From Arctopsyche grandis (lineage: Eukaryota; Arthropoda; Insecta; Trichoptera; Hydropsychidae), in assembly GCF_051622035.1 (NCBI RefSeq), contig NC_135361.1:28265205-28329204 (forward strand): a stretch of 64,000 nt of DNA, given 5' to 3'. This document shows positions 33,052-44,563 of this stretch, one piece after another. The translations under genes were made by a program, and so were the position numbers. The notes under the pieces were generated by a model that was given only the letters and a program-made list of their open reading frames with translations, made no database searches and had not been told where the DNA came from. Each line of letters begins with the position of its first letter. Position 1 is the stretch's first letter.

Positions 33052-34718
33052 TTTATACGTCGCTCTGGAATCTTCTTTCAATTCAATGGACGCTCTCTGA
33101 TGTTTGTGGATTAAATTTTTACAAAAATACTGTTTTCGTCAACGCTGGTAGAGCTATGTCTGAAATGTATAATTAAAATATTATTTGTATGTACATATTG
33201 GAAACCATTTCTTTTACACTAATTTCTCTACTTGAATCCATTTACAAAAGTGGAACAAAAATAATAACATGATTAATGTCTAAAAATGAACACACAAATT
33301 GAGAAGCAAATATTCACTGGTTAAATAGTTAAATACATAGTGTAGCATTATGCCGATCGTGTGTACAAAACATCAGTGACGTACAATTTTCTTTTTATGA
33401 AAAACATATTTAAAGAGATATTTGGTTCTGCTAATTTAAACACCCCTTGAAAACCTAACTCCAAATTACGTACATTTATATAATATTTTCATAAATTGAA
33501 CTATGTAATTCGTGAACAGGATTTTCTGAATATTCAGAGCATGAATTATAGTAAGTAGTATAGTAATTAATCAGTTAAAATATAAATATATTATTGGTTA
33601 AAAATATTCAAGTCTAGAGAGCGAAGAAAATCTAGCATCGTTATTGATAAAATATAATCTCGATAACTAATAAGAAGCATAAAAGCCCAATTGCTTTAGG
33701 TATGGTATTTTTGTTCCATGTTGTCAAATACTGTCCTCTGAAATTCATCAAATTTTATGCAATGTGCATCCATCTAATTGTATTCAATCTTGTACCAGAA
33801 TTTCCCCGAGATTATGTTGAGAAAAATAATGAATAATAATACGTTGAGCTCACCCGAGTGACATTATCTAAAAAAATTAACTTGTGGCAAGAAATCACTG
33901 ATAGATTATGCCAATTTGAAAGCCAGGCAACGTCTCTGAAACGAGATACGACAATTCTCATGCATGGAATTTTGTGCATCCAATTGAAAACGATGAATTA
34001 TGTGACAATATGTTGAGGTTTTGAGGGTACTTTCCCATTATCTGGAGGCATTTACATATATTAAACGATACAAAACTAAACTATGGTTTCAATAGTTTAT
34101 TAAATCTATGTAAGTTGCACGAAATGTAATTACAATTCAGATTCCGGAGGCCAAAAATCTTTGAGTACATTAAAAAATGACTCAAATACATTGTCATCAG
34201 ATGAATTCGGCCAAATACGACTTCAAATCATGACGACTTGTCAATCAGTGTCGTTTATTATGCCATTCAACTGATCCTCACGCCCCGAGTATGGATGCCA
34301 ATGTGCGGATCAACTAAGTTGACTTTACAAGGTTCAAATCTAGTTTTTTTTTTAATTCTTCAACATTTCTGCACTCCGGTCAGACACTTCGACTAAAAAG
34401 CATTCGTGAGTCTCCTGACAATATTCCAAGACGTCATCTACTGTTGAGGAAGGACTCTACCGGCATTATTATTATCTTGTTTTGGTCGCTTGTTAAGATT
34501 CTCGGCACAGATTTATCTCATGTAGTTATTCCAGTCTATGGCTATATATATATGGTTATGCCTAATGTGATCAAACTTCCTGTTTTGAACGGGACCGTCC
34601 CATTTTTAGGTCACCTATCCCGTTGTCCCGAAGGACAGCTTCCGGACGTCGAAATGTCCCGTTTCAAAAATAAAAGCAACCCACGGTAACAATTTAATGT
34701 TAATTACCAAAGTAAATT
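33052..34718. other. Non-coding stretch upstream of the minus-strand gene
   Basis: Should hold the promoter and leader of the minus-strand gene near 33052..33400. The remainder is AT-rich with no recognised exon or bounded repeat. Confidence 0.35.
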
Positions 34719-34722
34719 TTAA

Positions 34723-35190
34723 CCGTTTGCCCGCGGCCGTCTTCTATGGAAGCTTTGGGCGACAAGTCTGTAGCGCGGCTGTCTTCCATACAATTTCTGA
34801 ACTTTGCACGGGATTTTGAGGCTTATATGCGCCTACTTCAACTGTTTTAAGGTTCAAAATTGGTTGAATATATTACTGAGTTGAATGCCATCAATTCAAT
34901 TGGATTAAAATGAATATATACCAGTCAAAAATTAGTTTTTTGTGGAACCATACTGAAACCTCGTTTATGTGGCGTCACGACTTCATACAATGATTATTTG
35001 ACAATTAATCCAAAACTACGAGATATATTATGTATTTTATTGTTTAAAATAATACTTTATGTGTTAATTAACATATCTGGTTACTTGAGTATATATTAAA
35101 ATCTATATTTAAGGTCAAAAACTCGATTGCCAAATTCGCGAAAAAGGTGCCGCTGCGTACAGGGCTATATTTATTGCGGCGGGCAAAGGG
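34723..35190. mobile_element. piggyBac-like MITE (TTAA duplication)
   Basis: TTAA at 34719..34722 and 35191..35194. Ends CCGTTTGCCCGCGGCC and, inward from the right, CCCTTTGCCCGCCGC. 468 bp, no coding capacity. Terminal words are shared with 7153..7352. Confidence 0.75.
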
Positions 35191-35449
35191 TTAAGAAATC
35201 CTGCCAAGAATTTCATTCTTATTTGAAAATCCACACCAAAAATACTTGAACTCAGAAAAATATGGGACCACATAAATTATTTATGCCTTGCACAATTTCA
35301 TCGACGTTAATTCTTTGACCCAATATAAGAAACGAGCAGCTGTCACTAATGTTTTTAACTTTCTTTCAACAAGACAATTAGAGCTTCATTTCATGTTTTC
35401 TTATACACAGCATAATTGCCGGCAAGATTCCTCTTTTTTTTGTAAGAAT

Positions 35450-35870
35450 GCCAAGCATTGAAGTATAATGTATAGAATAGTCATTCCTAACAAAAGTATC
35501 GCTTAAAAGCGAGCCATCAAAGAGAGAGATGGAAAGTCAGAAGAGAGACAAAAGAGTGAGGAAAAAAAATTCGTGGAAGTGACCGTCCCTTGACGGGTCC
35601 TTTAGAGGCTGAGAGCAATTCTATGAATACTACTTCAATGTAGATAAAGTAATAATTAGTTTTAAAAAAGAATACGGTGTATGGCCCTGTTTTTCAATGA
35701 GTGAGGCTGGCGCACATGCACTACAGATGTTCGGACTTTGCCGAACAAATACTACCACACAATTTCACTAGTAGAGCCTATTTCAAAGAGCCGACATCTC
35801 CGTTTGGACGGAGATTTTGTGGCAACATTTTTGGAAGCTGAGAGCGCTTCTATACATTATACTTCAATGA
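35450..35870. repeat. Local dispersed repeat, copy 2
   Basis: Matches copy 1 (27640..28010) over about 300 bp, with an indel after GACCGTCCCTTG. It then continues into the GGAAGCTGAGAGCG segment shared with copy 3. Confidence 0.65.
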
Positions 35871-36712
35871 TGCCAAGGCATCTTTGGTATATGGTAGAGC
35901 GAATAAGTTCATGTTCAAATGCGAAAAATAAAAATGCCTCCACATAATGAGAAAGTACCTTTGTTGTGGCACAATGCTATCCCACACACTGACCTATTTT
36001 CAAGTGTAATTACTTCTGTATAGTATAATAAATAATTTTAAACAACGAATTGAAATCGTAATTAAATATTATGCAAGCAGGATTTTAATTAGAGTTAATT
36101 ACACGCACAAAAATGAAATGAAACATGAATTAAAAACTAGCATAGACCGGCTGTGTCTCTAATCTGCCACAAACGTTGACATTCGAAACGAATATAATCA
36201 ACTTCGCAAATGGAATCGTTCAAATGGCTGTGACACGACAAAATGGATGTCGAGACGTGTGCACGGCAATAAAGGCGCGTCACATATTAGACGATTCGAC
36301 GATTTTCATTCATTAATGCAAGTGTGAAAAATTGCGCGAAAAACACGTCTCCGCCCATGTAAACAAAAAACCCATTGAAACGTCAATCAATGACAGATGT
36401 TAATTAGCGATGGGTCGCGGCCACTGTCTCGCTCTTCGCACCGTTATCATGGCTTTCTAATCGGTCCACGGAGATGTTTAATCGGTCCAGCTTACCATTG
36501 TGTCGGGTTTGGACGCTGGATATCCGGGATTTTGTGTCCGGCTGGACGAGAAGCGTCTAGACTAGCTTTCCTCTCTTTGTATCGATTCTGCTGTCAACCT
36601 ACATGTCCAACTGGTGCGCGACTCTATGGTCTTTTTCTACCCCAGTGTGATGTGTTGTTGAATGAAAGGCTGTTGAATTTATTTCATTTATAATAAGCGA
36701 CTAATCTTCAAC
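35871..36712. other. Non-coding stretch, nothing firm
   Basis: A GC-richer block at about 36400..36650 has an open frame of 98 codons on the plus strand without a recognisable domain. Confidence 0.3.
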
Positions 36713-36825
36713 ACTGCTGGTTAGATTTGGATATTTGTGATCCAAGTCGATCGTTTCTTATCATAGTTTGTCAATTCATCTGATCTTCATTGTTGAAACG
36801 GTTCCTCAAATTGGCAAAAAATTTA
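36713..36825 (+). repeat. SINE fragment (core)
   Basis: Starts ACACTGCTGGTTAGATTTGG and runs through AAGTCGATCGTTTCTTATCA to GAAACGGTTCCTCAAATTGG. Head and 3' part are missing. A minus-strand piece of the 3' hairpin (GAAGGCCTAACAGGTAAACC) lies just beyond at about 36884..36925. Confidence 0.75.
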
Positions 36826-37026
36826 ATAAGTACATTTATTTATTTATTTTTATTTTTTTTATTTTTTTATTTAATTTACACCAAGAAGGCCTAACAGGTA
36901 AACCCAATGCGCCTTCCTGGCCAAAGACAATTATATAAACATATATGTACACCATTCAAATATACACAAATACTTCCACGTATACACAAATACACATTCA
37001 TACATACATAAATATAAAAATACACA

Positions 37027-37884
37027 TGTAGGAATCTCGTCATCGTCATCGTCATCGAAACATTCGAGAATATTCCGCAACAACAAACCACATTCCTTGC
37101 AGAACTCACACACGTAAACAAGCGGAACGAAACCCAGACGACGCACACCTGCAGTCATTATATTAAACTCAAGCGGAACGCCCCTACCAGTCGAGCAGAA
37201 CCAAAACGGTCGAAACACGCCGCCACCATTAAACTACATCGAGCGGAACGGCGCCAATCATTCCAGAAAATTCTACCCCTCGACAAAAGCAAATTCCTCG
37301 CTTACGCATCAACAACCCCACCATCGATCAGGTGATTCCAGAAACACTATAAAAGGAGGTACAACCCAAACAACGCCAGTCGACCCACAGCAGCAAGCGT
37401 CGACACACAGCACCAGACCAGTCGACCCACAGCAGCAAGCGTCGACACACAGCACCAGACCAGTCGATCCACAGCAGCAAGCGTCGACACACAGCACCAG
37501 ACCAGTCGACCCACAGCAGCAAGCGTCGACACACAGCAGCAGACCAGTCGACATCCAGCTCCTGACCTGCCACCACTACACTACGCGGACTTGGAAGATC
37601 AACCAGCCGAACGAGCCAGCAACACACTGCCGTATCCAGAGACCTTCCGAACATAGCCGAACGACGAGCCAGCAACACACTGCCGCATCCAGAGACCTTC
37701 TGAACATAGCTGAATGCCGAGCCAGCGACACTCTACCATATACAGAGACCGCTGAACGAAATACTTTTGCCCACAAATATAATACATTTGTACAACCATA
37801 GGCAAACAATAAAACTTTATAAAACTAGCACAACAGTGTTTCGTTAGGCTGGGATACGGTCAACACTTACCTACCTCGCCTACA
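37027..37884 (+). mobile_element. Solo LTR with 42-bp tandem repeats
   Basis: Starts TGTAGG and ends CCTACA, with the 4-bp duplication CACA at 37023..37026 and 37885..37888. Inside are a TATA box (CACTATAAAAGG, near 37348..37356), about four and a half 42-bp repeats downstream (37379..37555), and a poly(A) signal AATAAA at 37808..37813. That is the U3-R-U5 layout of an 858-bp LTR left by recombination. No primer site or gag/pol adjoins. The duplication is short and lies in CA-rich DNA, so the limits could be off by a few bases. Confidence 0.65.
37379..37555. repeat. 42-bp tandem repeat inside the LTR
   Basis: Unit begins CAGTCGACCCACAGCAGCAA and continues GCGTCGACACACAGCACCAG; near identical in successive copies. 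Because 42 is a multiple of three, all frames stay open across it, which makes spurious long open frames on both strands. Confidence 0.9.
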
Positions 37885-37915
37885 CACATATATACATATA
37901 CATACATACACACCT

Positions 37916-38028
<113 letters not shown>

Positions 38029-38043
38029 CATATACATATATAT

Positions 38044-38270
38044 CAGTGGCGGCTCGTGAGAATTTATAGAGGGGGGGGCTGCAGAGATTAATCGGGCTTT
38101 AGTAGCTCGTTGACCATACCGGAGATCAAATTCAGACAAAAATAGCATGCATATGTACTATACTGGGAGGTCTGCAGCCCTGTAGCACATATGGACGGTA
38201 AAAATAGCATGAATATTTACTATTCTGGGAGGGCTGTAGCCCCGCAGCCCATATAGATGAGCCGCCACTG
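38044..38270. mobile_element. hAT-type MITE CAGTGGCGGCTC (duplication ATATATAT)
   Basis: Ends CAGTGGCGGCTC on both sides (inverted), with ATATATAT flanking each. 227 bp. A segment (AAAAATAGCATG ... CTGGGAGG) is repeated twice inside. The duplication lies in TA repeat DNA, so it supports but does not prove the boundary. Confidence 0.7.
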
Positions 38271-38467
38271 ATATATATACATATACACATACACATACAA
38301 TACATACATCCATATACATACAAACATTATACATGCATATACACATAAACACATAAATCATTACAATTAGTTATTGAGTTCAATTGACTCATATTAAATA
38401 GTTCTGACATAAAAATTAATTCATTAGGAACAAAATTCAAACTCCTAGGATTAAAATCACCCAAGAT

Positions 38468-38575
38468 CATGGTTAGGAATAGAGATTTACATAATTATAA
38501 AACTAGAAATAGGAATAAATTAATTATAGGCAGAGTAAAAAAAGCAAGAACTGCAGGAGGTGTCTTCCACAGGGG
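38468..38575 (+). pseudogene. Non-LTR reverse transcriptase C-terminal fragment
   Basis: Codes VRNRDLHNYKTRNRNKLIIG and KKARTAGGVFHRG, nearly identical to the end of the fragment at 46441..46815. Truncated, no start. Confidence 0.7.
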
Positions 38576-38599
38576 TCTACCTCACGGGCCCGAATGTGA

Positions 38600-38790
38600 A
38601 ACGCCCGAAAACGCAAATATCGGAAGGCAAAGATCGAAAATCGAAAGATCTTAAGTCGAAAGATCAAAAAAAAAGGGTGCATGGTAAGCGGTACATACTC
38701 ACGTACATACTTACTTAATTTGCGCCAGTAGGGTACAACAGGAACAAGAGGAACAGGCTTTTCCTCCCGTATTCTGCGCGCGCACATTAA
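38600..38790. mobile_element. Single-arm foldback element (copy 3)
   Basis: Matches the left arm of 16434..16862 from CGCAAATATCGGAAGGC to the GCGCGCGCACATTAAT centre and stops there, with no second arm. It follows the reverse transcriptase fragment directly. Probably a half lost by hairpin processing or recombination. Confidence 0.75.
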
Positions 38791-41604
38791 TTTTTGACAA
38801 AAATTATATGAATTTTTAGATTAAATAACGGGTTTCCCTAAATTGATTTTTAACAATGGGTTTCTGGAGACCCATGGAAACCATTAGGGTGACATCACTG
38901 TATATATCTATTAAAATAATCATAAGTGAAGTATAAAAGAGGTATGTAAAAACAAATATTGACTGGCAGATGTGCCCTTGCTACAAATGTCAAATTATAT
39001 TATTGAATAATTTTGAAGTTTTTAAACAAGGAAAACACTATATGTAGTTGTTGATGGTTCAAGCGACTTTATTTAAATATACTCTTAAGTTAGGGTTGCC
39101 AGATTTATTGATATCCAAACCAGGACATGTAATTTTAACTGTAACCCCCCCCCCATATAACATCTGAAATCGGATAATTGGATAATTTGCTTGTAGGAAT
39201 CTTTTTTTTATTATTTATATTTTACAAAACATTTTGTCGCTGTGGCCTTTATATAGTATTTCCTTTCTTTTTTTCCCAGTTTATTTAGTTATTGTTATTT
39301 TAATATTAGATGAAATTAATTATATCTTATTTGCCAAAGAAGATTGGTAAAAACCTTGATTCAATGGTTTGTTAAAAGTAAAAGAAAACGCTTTATTTTA
39401 GGTTAATGTTTAATTTGGTTCCCGAAAAAATGCATTAAATTACACTGAATAGCGGCGCGAAAAGTCCAAATTTTCAGTCACTTAAAAAAAACTTAAGTAA
39501 TAGAATTCCACAAAAAAGGTTGGCACCCTCAGATAACATACAAATACCTCTTGACGCTTTTTTGTGGAATTCTATTGCGTTAGTTCTCCTTGAGCAACTG
39601 TCTCATGAGTGCAACTATTTCGAGTGCATCTTTCCAGTCACTGTTTAATAAAAATTGTAATTAAATTGCTGATGGTGAGAAAAAACATCTGACAAAACCA
39701 TAGGGGTGGCAGCCCCGTAGTAATTGTCAAACAATTTCTATTGCTAATAGTAATTGCCGGAATATAGGTTGCAATATTTCCTTTTTGTAATTATTTTAGA
39801 CATTGATTTCCAATATTGTATTACATAATATATTTTAATTTTATTTTATTACAACAAAACATTGTATATTTAATAATTGTCATTTAAAATTTAACAGCAT
39901 GACGCGCGAGGGTTAAGCACAGCTCTTTGTGCAAGTGTTATTTTGAAAAGAGACATAGCTATCTTCGTCCTGCTTGCACTCGCATGTCGATCGAACAGCG
40001 TGCGACTTTACAGCGGCGACGAGTCGGTAACGTCGCACGACTACTTTATCCGTCGGTAAAGTGAGCACCTACTATCAAGTAATTTTAAACAAAAATTTTA
40101 AATACAGCAGAAAGATTTCACATTCGAAAATTTTAATTCAATTGTTTTATTTAAATATATATAAAAAAACTTTAAATTCAATGAGAATTTTTGAATAGGC
40201 ATCAAGAAAGCCTAATTTAATTAATTTTCTTAATTAAATTAAACAAAAAAAAAAAACGTTTGGACAATTTATTATGATATTTATGTATGTTTCTTCTTTC
40301 TCAAATTTGCAGCTGAACAACTAATTTCTATAGAAACATTTAATTTATGCACAAACACGAATATTTTGATTAAAACTTTATTATTTCATTCAGTATTCAA
40401 TTTGCATCGTTATATCTATATTTGAGAGTCTAATAGTCCTGTAATTATTAAACTAATTACACTGAGCAACAACAAAAAAAAAATACCAGAGCGGAGACTA
40501 AACTAAGATTGACCCACTGAATTCGAATATGATATTGATTTTTGTTGGTTAGTGATCGTTTTCGAGATATGAGCGTTTAAAAAAATGTGTGATTTTTACA
40601 GTTTTTTGGCTTTTGCGGTCTTTAGCTCAAAATCTAGTATTGCTGTGCTCAAAGTGAGTATTGGAATCAATAGTCAAGATGTTTTTCATTGCTTTAAAAT
40701 ACTTAATATTGGGCGTCCATTTTTACTAGCCTCTTCGGTTTCGGTTTCGATTTTTACGTCTAATTTCGTCTGACAAAATTTGGGTTCTTATCCGATTGTT
40801 TTCAAACTTTGCCACTTTGCTAGGTTTGGTCATCAATATCTGTGAAAATCAATTTCGCCATTACGATCGTGAAAAATAATCGTAATAGACACGTTTGAAA
40901 ATACTCCATTATTATACCCACCATTTTCGATAAATTTCAGGTCCTGCCCTCAGTATCTTTAATACGGATATAAACATATTAAAATAGAGAACAGAAATAA
41001 AAACAAATGTTAGAATTGATTACTAAACACAAGTCGACCGCTATAGTATGTCGCCATTGATTTAATTCGCACTTGTATTCTGACGGGAATGGCGGAGCAG
41101 GTGGCGTTTAAGAGACCGTTTTTGGGATTCGCTCTCGTTCCCAAAAAGGGAAATAACACGAGAGAAGGGCACAATTATGACAATATGTCGTGCGTGTGGA
41201 ATTTTCATTTGCTTTTAGAAGCGAATAATGGGGAATCGTGTAAGTGCACCGGGTCTCTCGTGAGAGATAAGAGATCCCGAGGACCCGAGCTTTTCGGTTC
41301 TTAACATTCCAGACACGCGATAATGTATCCTTTAAATATGTATGTATGTATACTCGAAGCATACTTTTTTGTATGTATCTTCAGCTTTCTACTGATTGAT
41401 AAGTGTCAGATAATATTGTGAACAAATATTTTAGAAATGTAGAAAATTAAGTATACAGTGTCAGTCATTCAAGTTTTATCGTTTTCGATTGTTTATTGGA
41501 TATCTGTTTTTACACGTTTTTTTACTTACGGTCAGATATTACAAACATCGTATACAATACGATCAATAACATTTTTCATGTAACAATACGATTTTTTACA
41601 TTCA
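38791..41604. other. Non-coding stretch with transposon scraps
   Basis: 38786..38890 resembles 51800..51905 (TTGACAAAAATTATATGAATTTTTAG, GAAACCC). 39087..39110 carries TAGGGTTGCCAGATTT, a common hAT end word, also seen at 53523. 38922..38950 holds the donor-like end of the exon-like module. A GC-richer frame at 41089..41304 has no recognisable domain. Confidence 0.35.
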
Positions 41605-41614
41605 CTAAACATCC

Positions 41615-41845
41615 ACAGAAGCATATATGGAGAAAAATCTGGCAAAACCTGAGATATAACAATAACTCAAGGTTTGCAATAGAAAATTGGAGAGGAAAAG
41701 CCAATTTTACAGGAACCGTTTCAATGAAAATCAGAAAAATTGGCAAATCCTGATAAGACACGATCGAGCTCGACGAACCAAGATCTGGTCAACAACGAGA
41801 CTCTAGTGGGAATCGAACCCGTGACACCTTGCACGAAAGAATACA
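41615..41845 (-). repeat. tRNA-headed SINE, partial
   Basis: Read on the minus strand: head with the B box GGTTCGATTCCC, core CGATCGTGTC, GAAACGGTTCC. The 3' hairpin is missing. Confidence 0.75.
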
Positions 41846-41979
41846 ACACATTGCACGAATTCGACAGCATGTTCGGTTATTTAAGTCTCACACTACATCG
41901 GATCGACTATAGTAGACATATTTTTGAGATAAAATATCAGAAATGAAATATTATTATTATTCAATATGCTTGATAATAA

Positions 41980-42170
41980 AAGCATGCGCTGCAAGTGAAA
42001 AAAAATTCGAAGACCTTAGTAAAAATGTACATTTAAAATAAATAAATTGTATTTGATTTTTAAATGCTTTTTATTATTTCGAAATTATGTTCACAATACA
42101 TCTTATATCTATTTTAATAGCTACTGATCTACTGATCATTTTCTATTTTACAATTTTAATTTAATTTGGT
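41980..42170. repeat. Dispersed repeat shared with 58990..59110
   Basis: Shares TTTAAATGCTTTTTATTATT, CGAAATTATGTTCACAATAC, and CTACTGATCTACTGATCATT. Poised downstream of the minus-strand reverse transcriptase fragment, it may be the tail of a retroelement. Confidence 0.55.
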
Positions 42171-42239
42171 TAGTAATCATAGTATTACACTATGGGCGTG
42201 CTCATACATGACTAGTAAGGCGCAGACACAGACTGTTTT

Positions 42240-42470
42240 TGCACATGCATAAAAACGCTGCTATGTCAAATCTGTACCATCGCGTCTCTTTGCAAATTTT
42301 AGCCCCTGGAGTGTTTTCGGTGATATATTATCCTTGTGTTGACATATGTTTGACTGTGATCGATAACGGTGATTCCCATATTTGAAGAAATTTCGGAGAA
42401 ATAATAAGATCGTACAAATCAGTAATACCATGAAGATACGCCCATCACAGCTGGGAAACATGAGTGCGTC
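42240..42470. repeat. Dispersed repeat shared with 63300..63470
   Basis: Both copies share CCCTGGAGT.TTTTCGGTGAT, TTATCCTTG, TGATCGATAACG and CCCATATTTGAAGAAAT. No ends determined; class unknown. Confidence 0.55.
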
Positions 42471-42594
42471 CCGTGCTGCACTTTCGAGTGTGTTATGAAT
42501 AAAGAGCGGACCAACTTTGCGTTGTTCATTGTTCGTCGTGCTTTGTTCATTTTTATAATATTAATTAAAGTCGATGACCTAAAGCAGATTGTGT

Positions 42595-43032
42595 TTAGGT
42601 AATCTGTGTGTTATACCTGAAGGGTATAGACATTTTGTTGTAATCACCGAGACTCTTCATAAGTGTGTTAGTATGGTTATTAGTGATTCTGTCATATAAT
42701 CTACTGGTTAGTTTGTTAGTAATGTCTGTAACAAACGGAATATTATATATGGAATGCGGTTTTTTCAAGTTAGTATATATGGGTGTATTATAAATTATTT
42801 TTAGGGATTTATTTTGTATTACTTGGAGCTTGGAAAGGTTAGTATTCGAGGCGTTATTCCATACAGGTGAAGCATAGGTTAATAATGGTAATATGAGCGC
42901 GCGATATAGTTTTATTTTATTTTGAGTTGATAAAGAATAAATAAATTGTATATATTTTTTTTCTTTTGTATTAAATATATTGTAGCACACTTGCATACTT
43001 AATGTGGAACACAGTTTGGAAAAGCCTGTCAT
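42595..43032 (-). pseudogene. Jockey-type reverse transcriptase C-terminal fragment
   Basis: 145 codons on the minus strand: KIKLYRALILPLLTYASPVW, SKLQVIQNKSLKIIYNTP, IYNIPFVTDITNKLTSRLYD. These are the thumb/connection motifs after the catalytic palm in jockey-clade non-LTR retrotransposons. The catalytic YADD part is absent, so it is a 5'-truncated, inactive copy. Confidence 0.85.
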
Positions 43033-43519
43033 AATTTATACTTACATAACACACGTTTCTCGTTCTTCTCCTTGCATTTCTTGCAAATATTATATATTAT
43101 AACGGCACGCAGGGGAATAGACCGGAACTTACGACTCTCTCCTAGACAAATAAAAGGAGGCCAACGAGATTTGAAAAAAGCGCGCCAAATAAAATACGAC
43201 AGTAGGGCAAAGGATAAATTTGGTGTTACGACACCGTGGACAGTCGTGGACATGTCGATTTCATCAATAATGTATGAAAGGAGGCTGTCGTTGAGATTTC
43301 AGTTCGAGGGCAAACACGACCCCCGCAGGTCGTTAAAGGGTTAACGGACCAGGTTCGCACAAAGCCTACGAGAGATATTAGCCGCGAGCTCCTAGTTTAG
43401 ATTATATTTTTTTTTAGTATTTATTGCTCAGACTTGGAGACCGACCACACGGGAACTATAAAAAAACAGTGTATATTTATTGCTATGCCATCTCTAAGTA
43501 CTTTAATGTACATATGTTA

Positions 43520-43640
43520 TATGGTTCTAGGGCACTTACCCCCTGGACACATACACCCCGGACACATACCCCCGGTCAAAAACCCCCTGGAAATTAGCCC
43601 TCCATGCAAATACCCCCCCCCCCCTGTCGAGGATAAAAAT
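43520..43640. repeat. C-rich block with spaced CCCC runs
   Basis: Runs of C4-C12 recur, with ACACATAC.CCC words repeated. The minus strand therefore has several GGGG runs in about 120 bases and could form G-quadruplexes. Probably a terminal part of an unrecognised element. Confidence 0.6.
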
Positions 43641-43739
43641 ATTTTATAAAAATTGACAGTATCTTTAATAAAAAGTTAGTATCAATGCTAATTTATTTCA
43701 ACCAGAAAAATACAGATTCAGAAATACAGTAATAAATAT

Positions 43740-44012
43740 TTGAAGACGTTAGGATTGTATCCATATCTGTTCCCTAAAGCCTTTGTCTTGGGATCTTTGG
43801 CAAAGAGAAGAGATTTATATTTTGGAAAGCATTTCATAAAATTATTGAGGGGAGAGATTCACAATCCCCCTATTCTGGATGAACTAAAATTTTTGGTAAA
43901 TAACAGGGTTTTACTAAAACATGAGATCTTGTTGCCCATTAGGGCTAGAACAAACTTATGTGCTTGTTCGTTATGCTATTGTTGCGTAGGGTTGAGTTCA
44001 GGATCTAAATGA
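43740..44012 (+). pseudogene. Possible reverse transcriptase tail fragment
   Basis: Ninety open codons with LAKRRDLYFGKHFIKLLRGE, IHNPPILDELKF, reminiscent of the region after the reverse transcriptase domain in non-LTR elements (RR.L.F..KLL.G.I..P.LL). No ATG start. Moderate support only. Confidence 0.45.
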
Positions 44013-44284
44013 GAGGCCAAAGTCGCTTCACAGCATTTAGTCAACGATTCAAGAGGTTCGCACGGATCCACCGCTCACTCCAGAATGATCTGATCTACCG
44101 TGTGTACCTCCTTATAGAGGACACGATGCCCAGTACAGCTTTCCCGATCCATTAATGTGTCTTTTGTCTAGTCTTATCCTTTGTTCGGACACTTACTGAG
44201 TCCCGTTAACCTAATCCGGGGTCTCTATTGTTCACCCGCTTAGTTGCACTTAGACAGTGGATACTTTCATGTTTCCACGTTACA

Positions 44285-44526
44285 CTATCATAGAGCTTTT
44301 TTAAATTTCAACAAACTTCAAAGATGATTCAAATTTTGCGAGAAACAGGGCAGGATTGCTAATTTGTTGGAACCGTTTACAATGAAATCAGATAAATTGG
44401 CAAATTCTGATGGAAACGATCGATCTTGACGTCACATAACCAAGGTCTGGCCAGTAGCATGCGGGATAGAACCCGTGACCAAACAATTGGAAGCATTACA
44501 TGCTAACCATTGATCTGTGCTGCTGG
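44285..44526 (-). repeat. tRNA-headed SINE, partial
   Basis: Minus strand: head CCAGCAGCACAGATCAATGG with GGTTAGCATG and GGTTCTATCCC, core GATCGTTTCC, GAAACGG-like, body to AAATTTAAAAAAGC. The 3' hairpin is missing. Confidence 0.8.
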
Positions 44527-44563
44527 TTAAATATAAATTAAATTTTGGTCTGATGGTCTAGAT

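Noticed and set aside
37379-37555. CRISPR-like array
   Set aside because: The units are directly adjacent 42-bp tandem repeats without unique spacers, inside an LTR of a eukaryotic genome.
37309-37678. Cys-rich repeat protein on the minus strand
   Set aside because: The open frames exist only because the 42-bp unit is a multiple of three; all frames stay open, and the block lies in an LTR.
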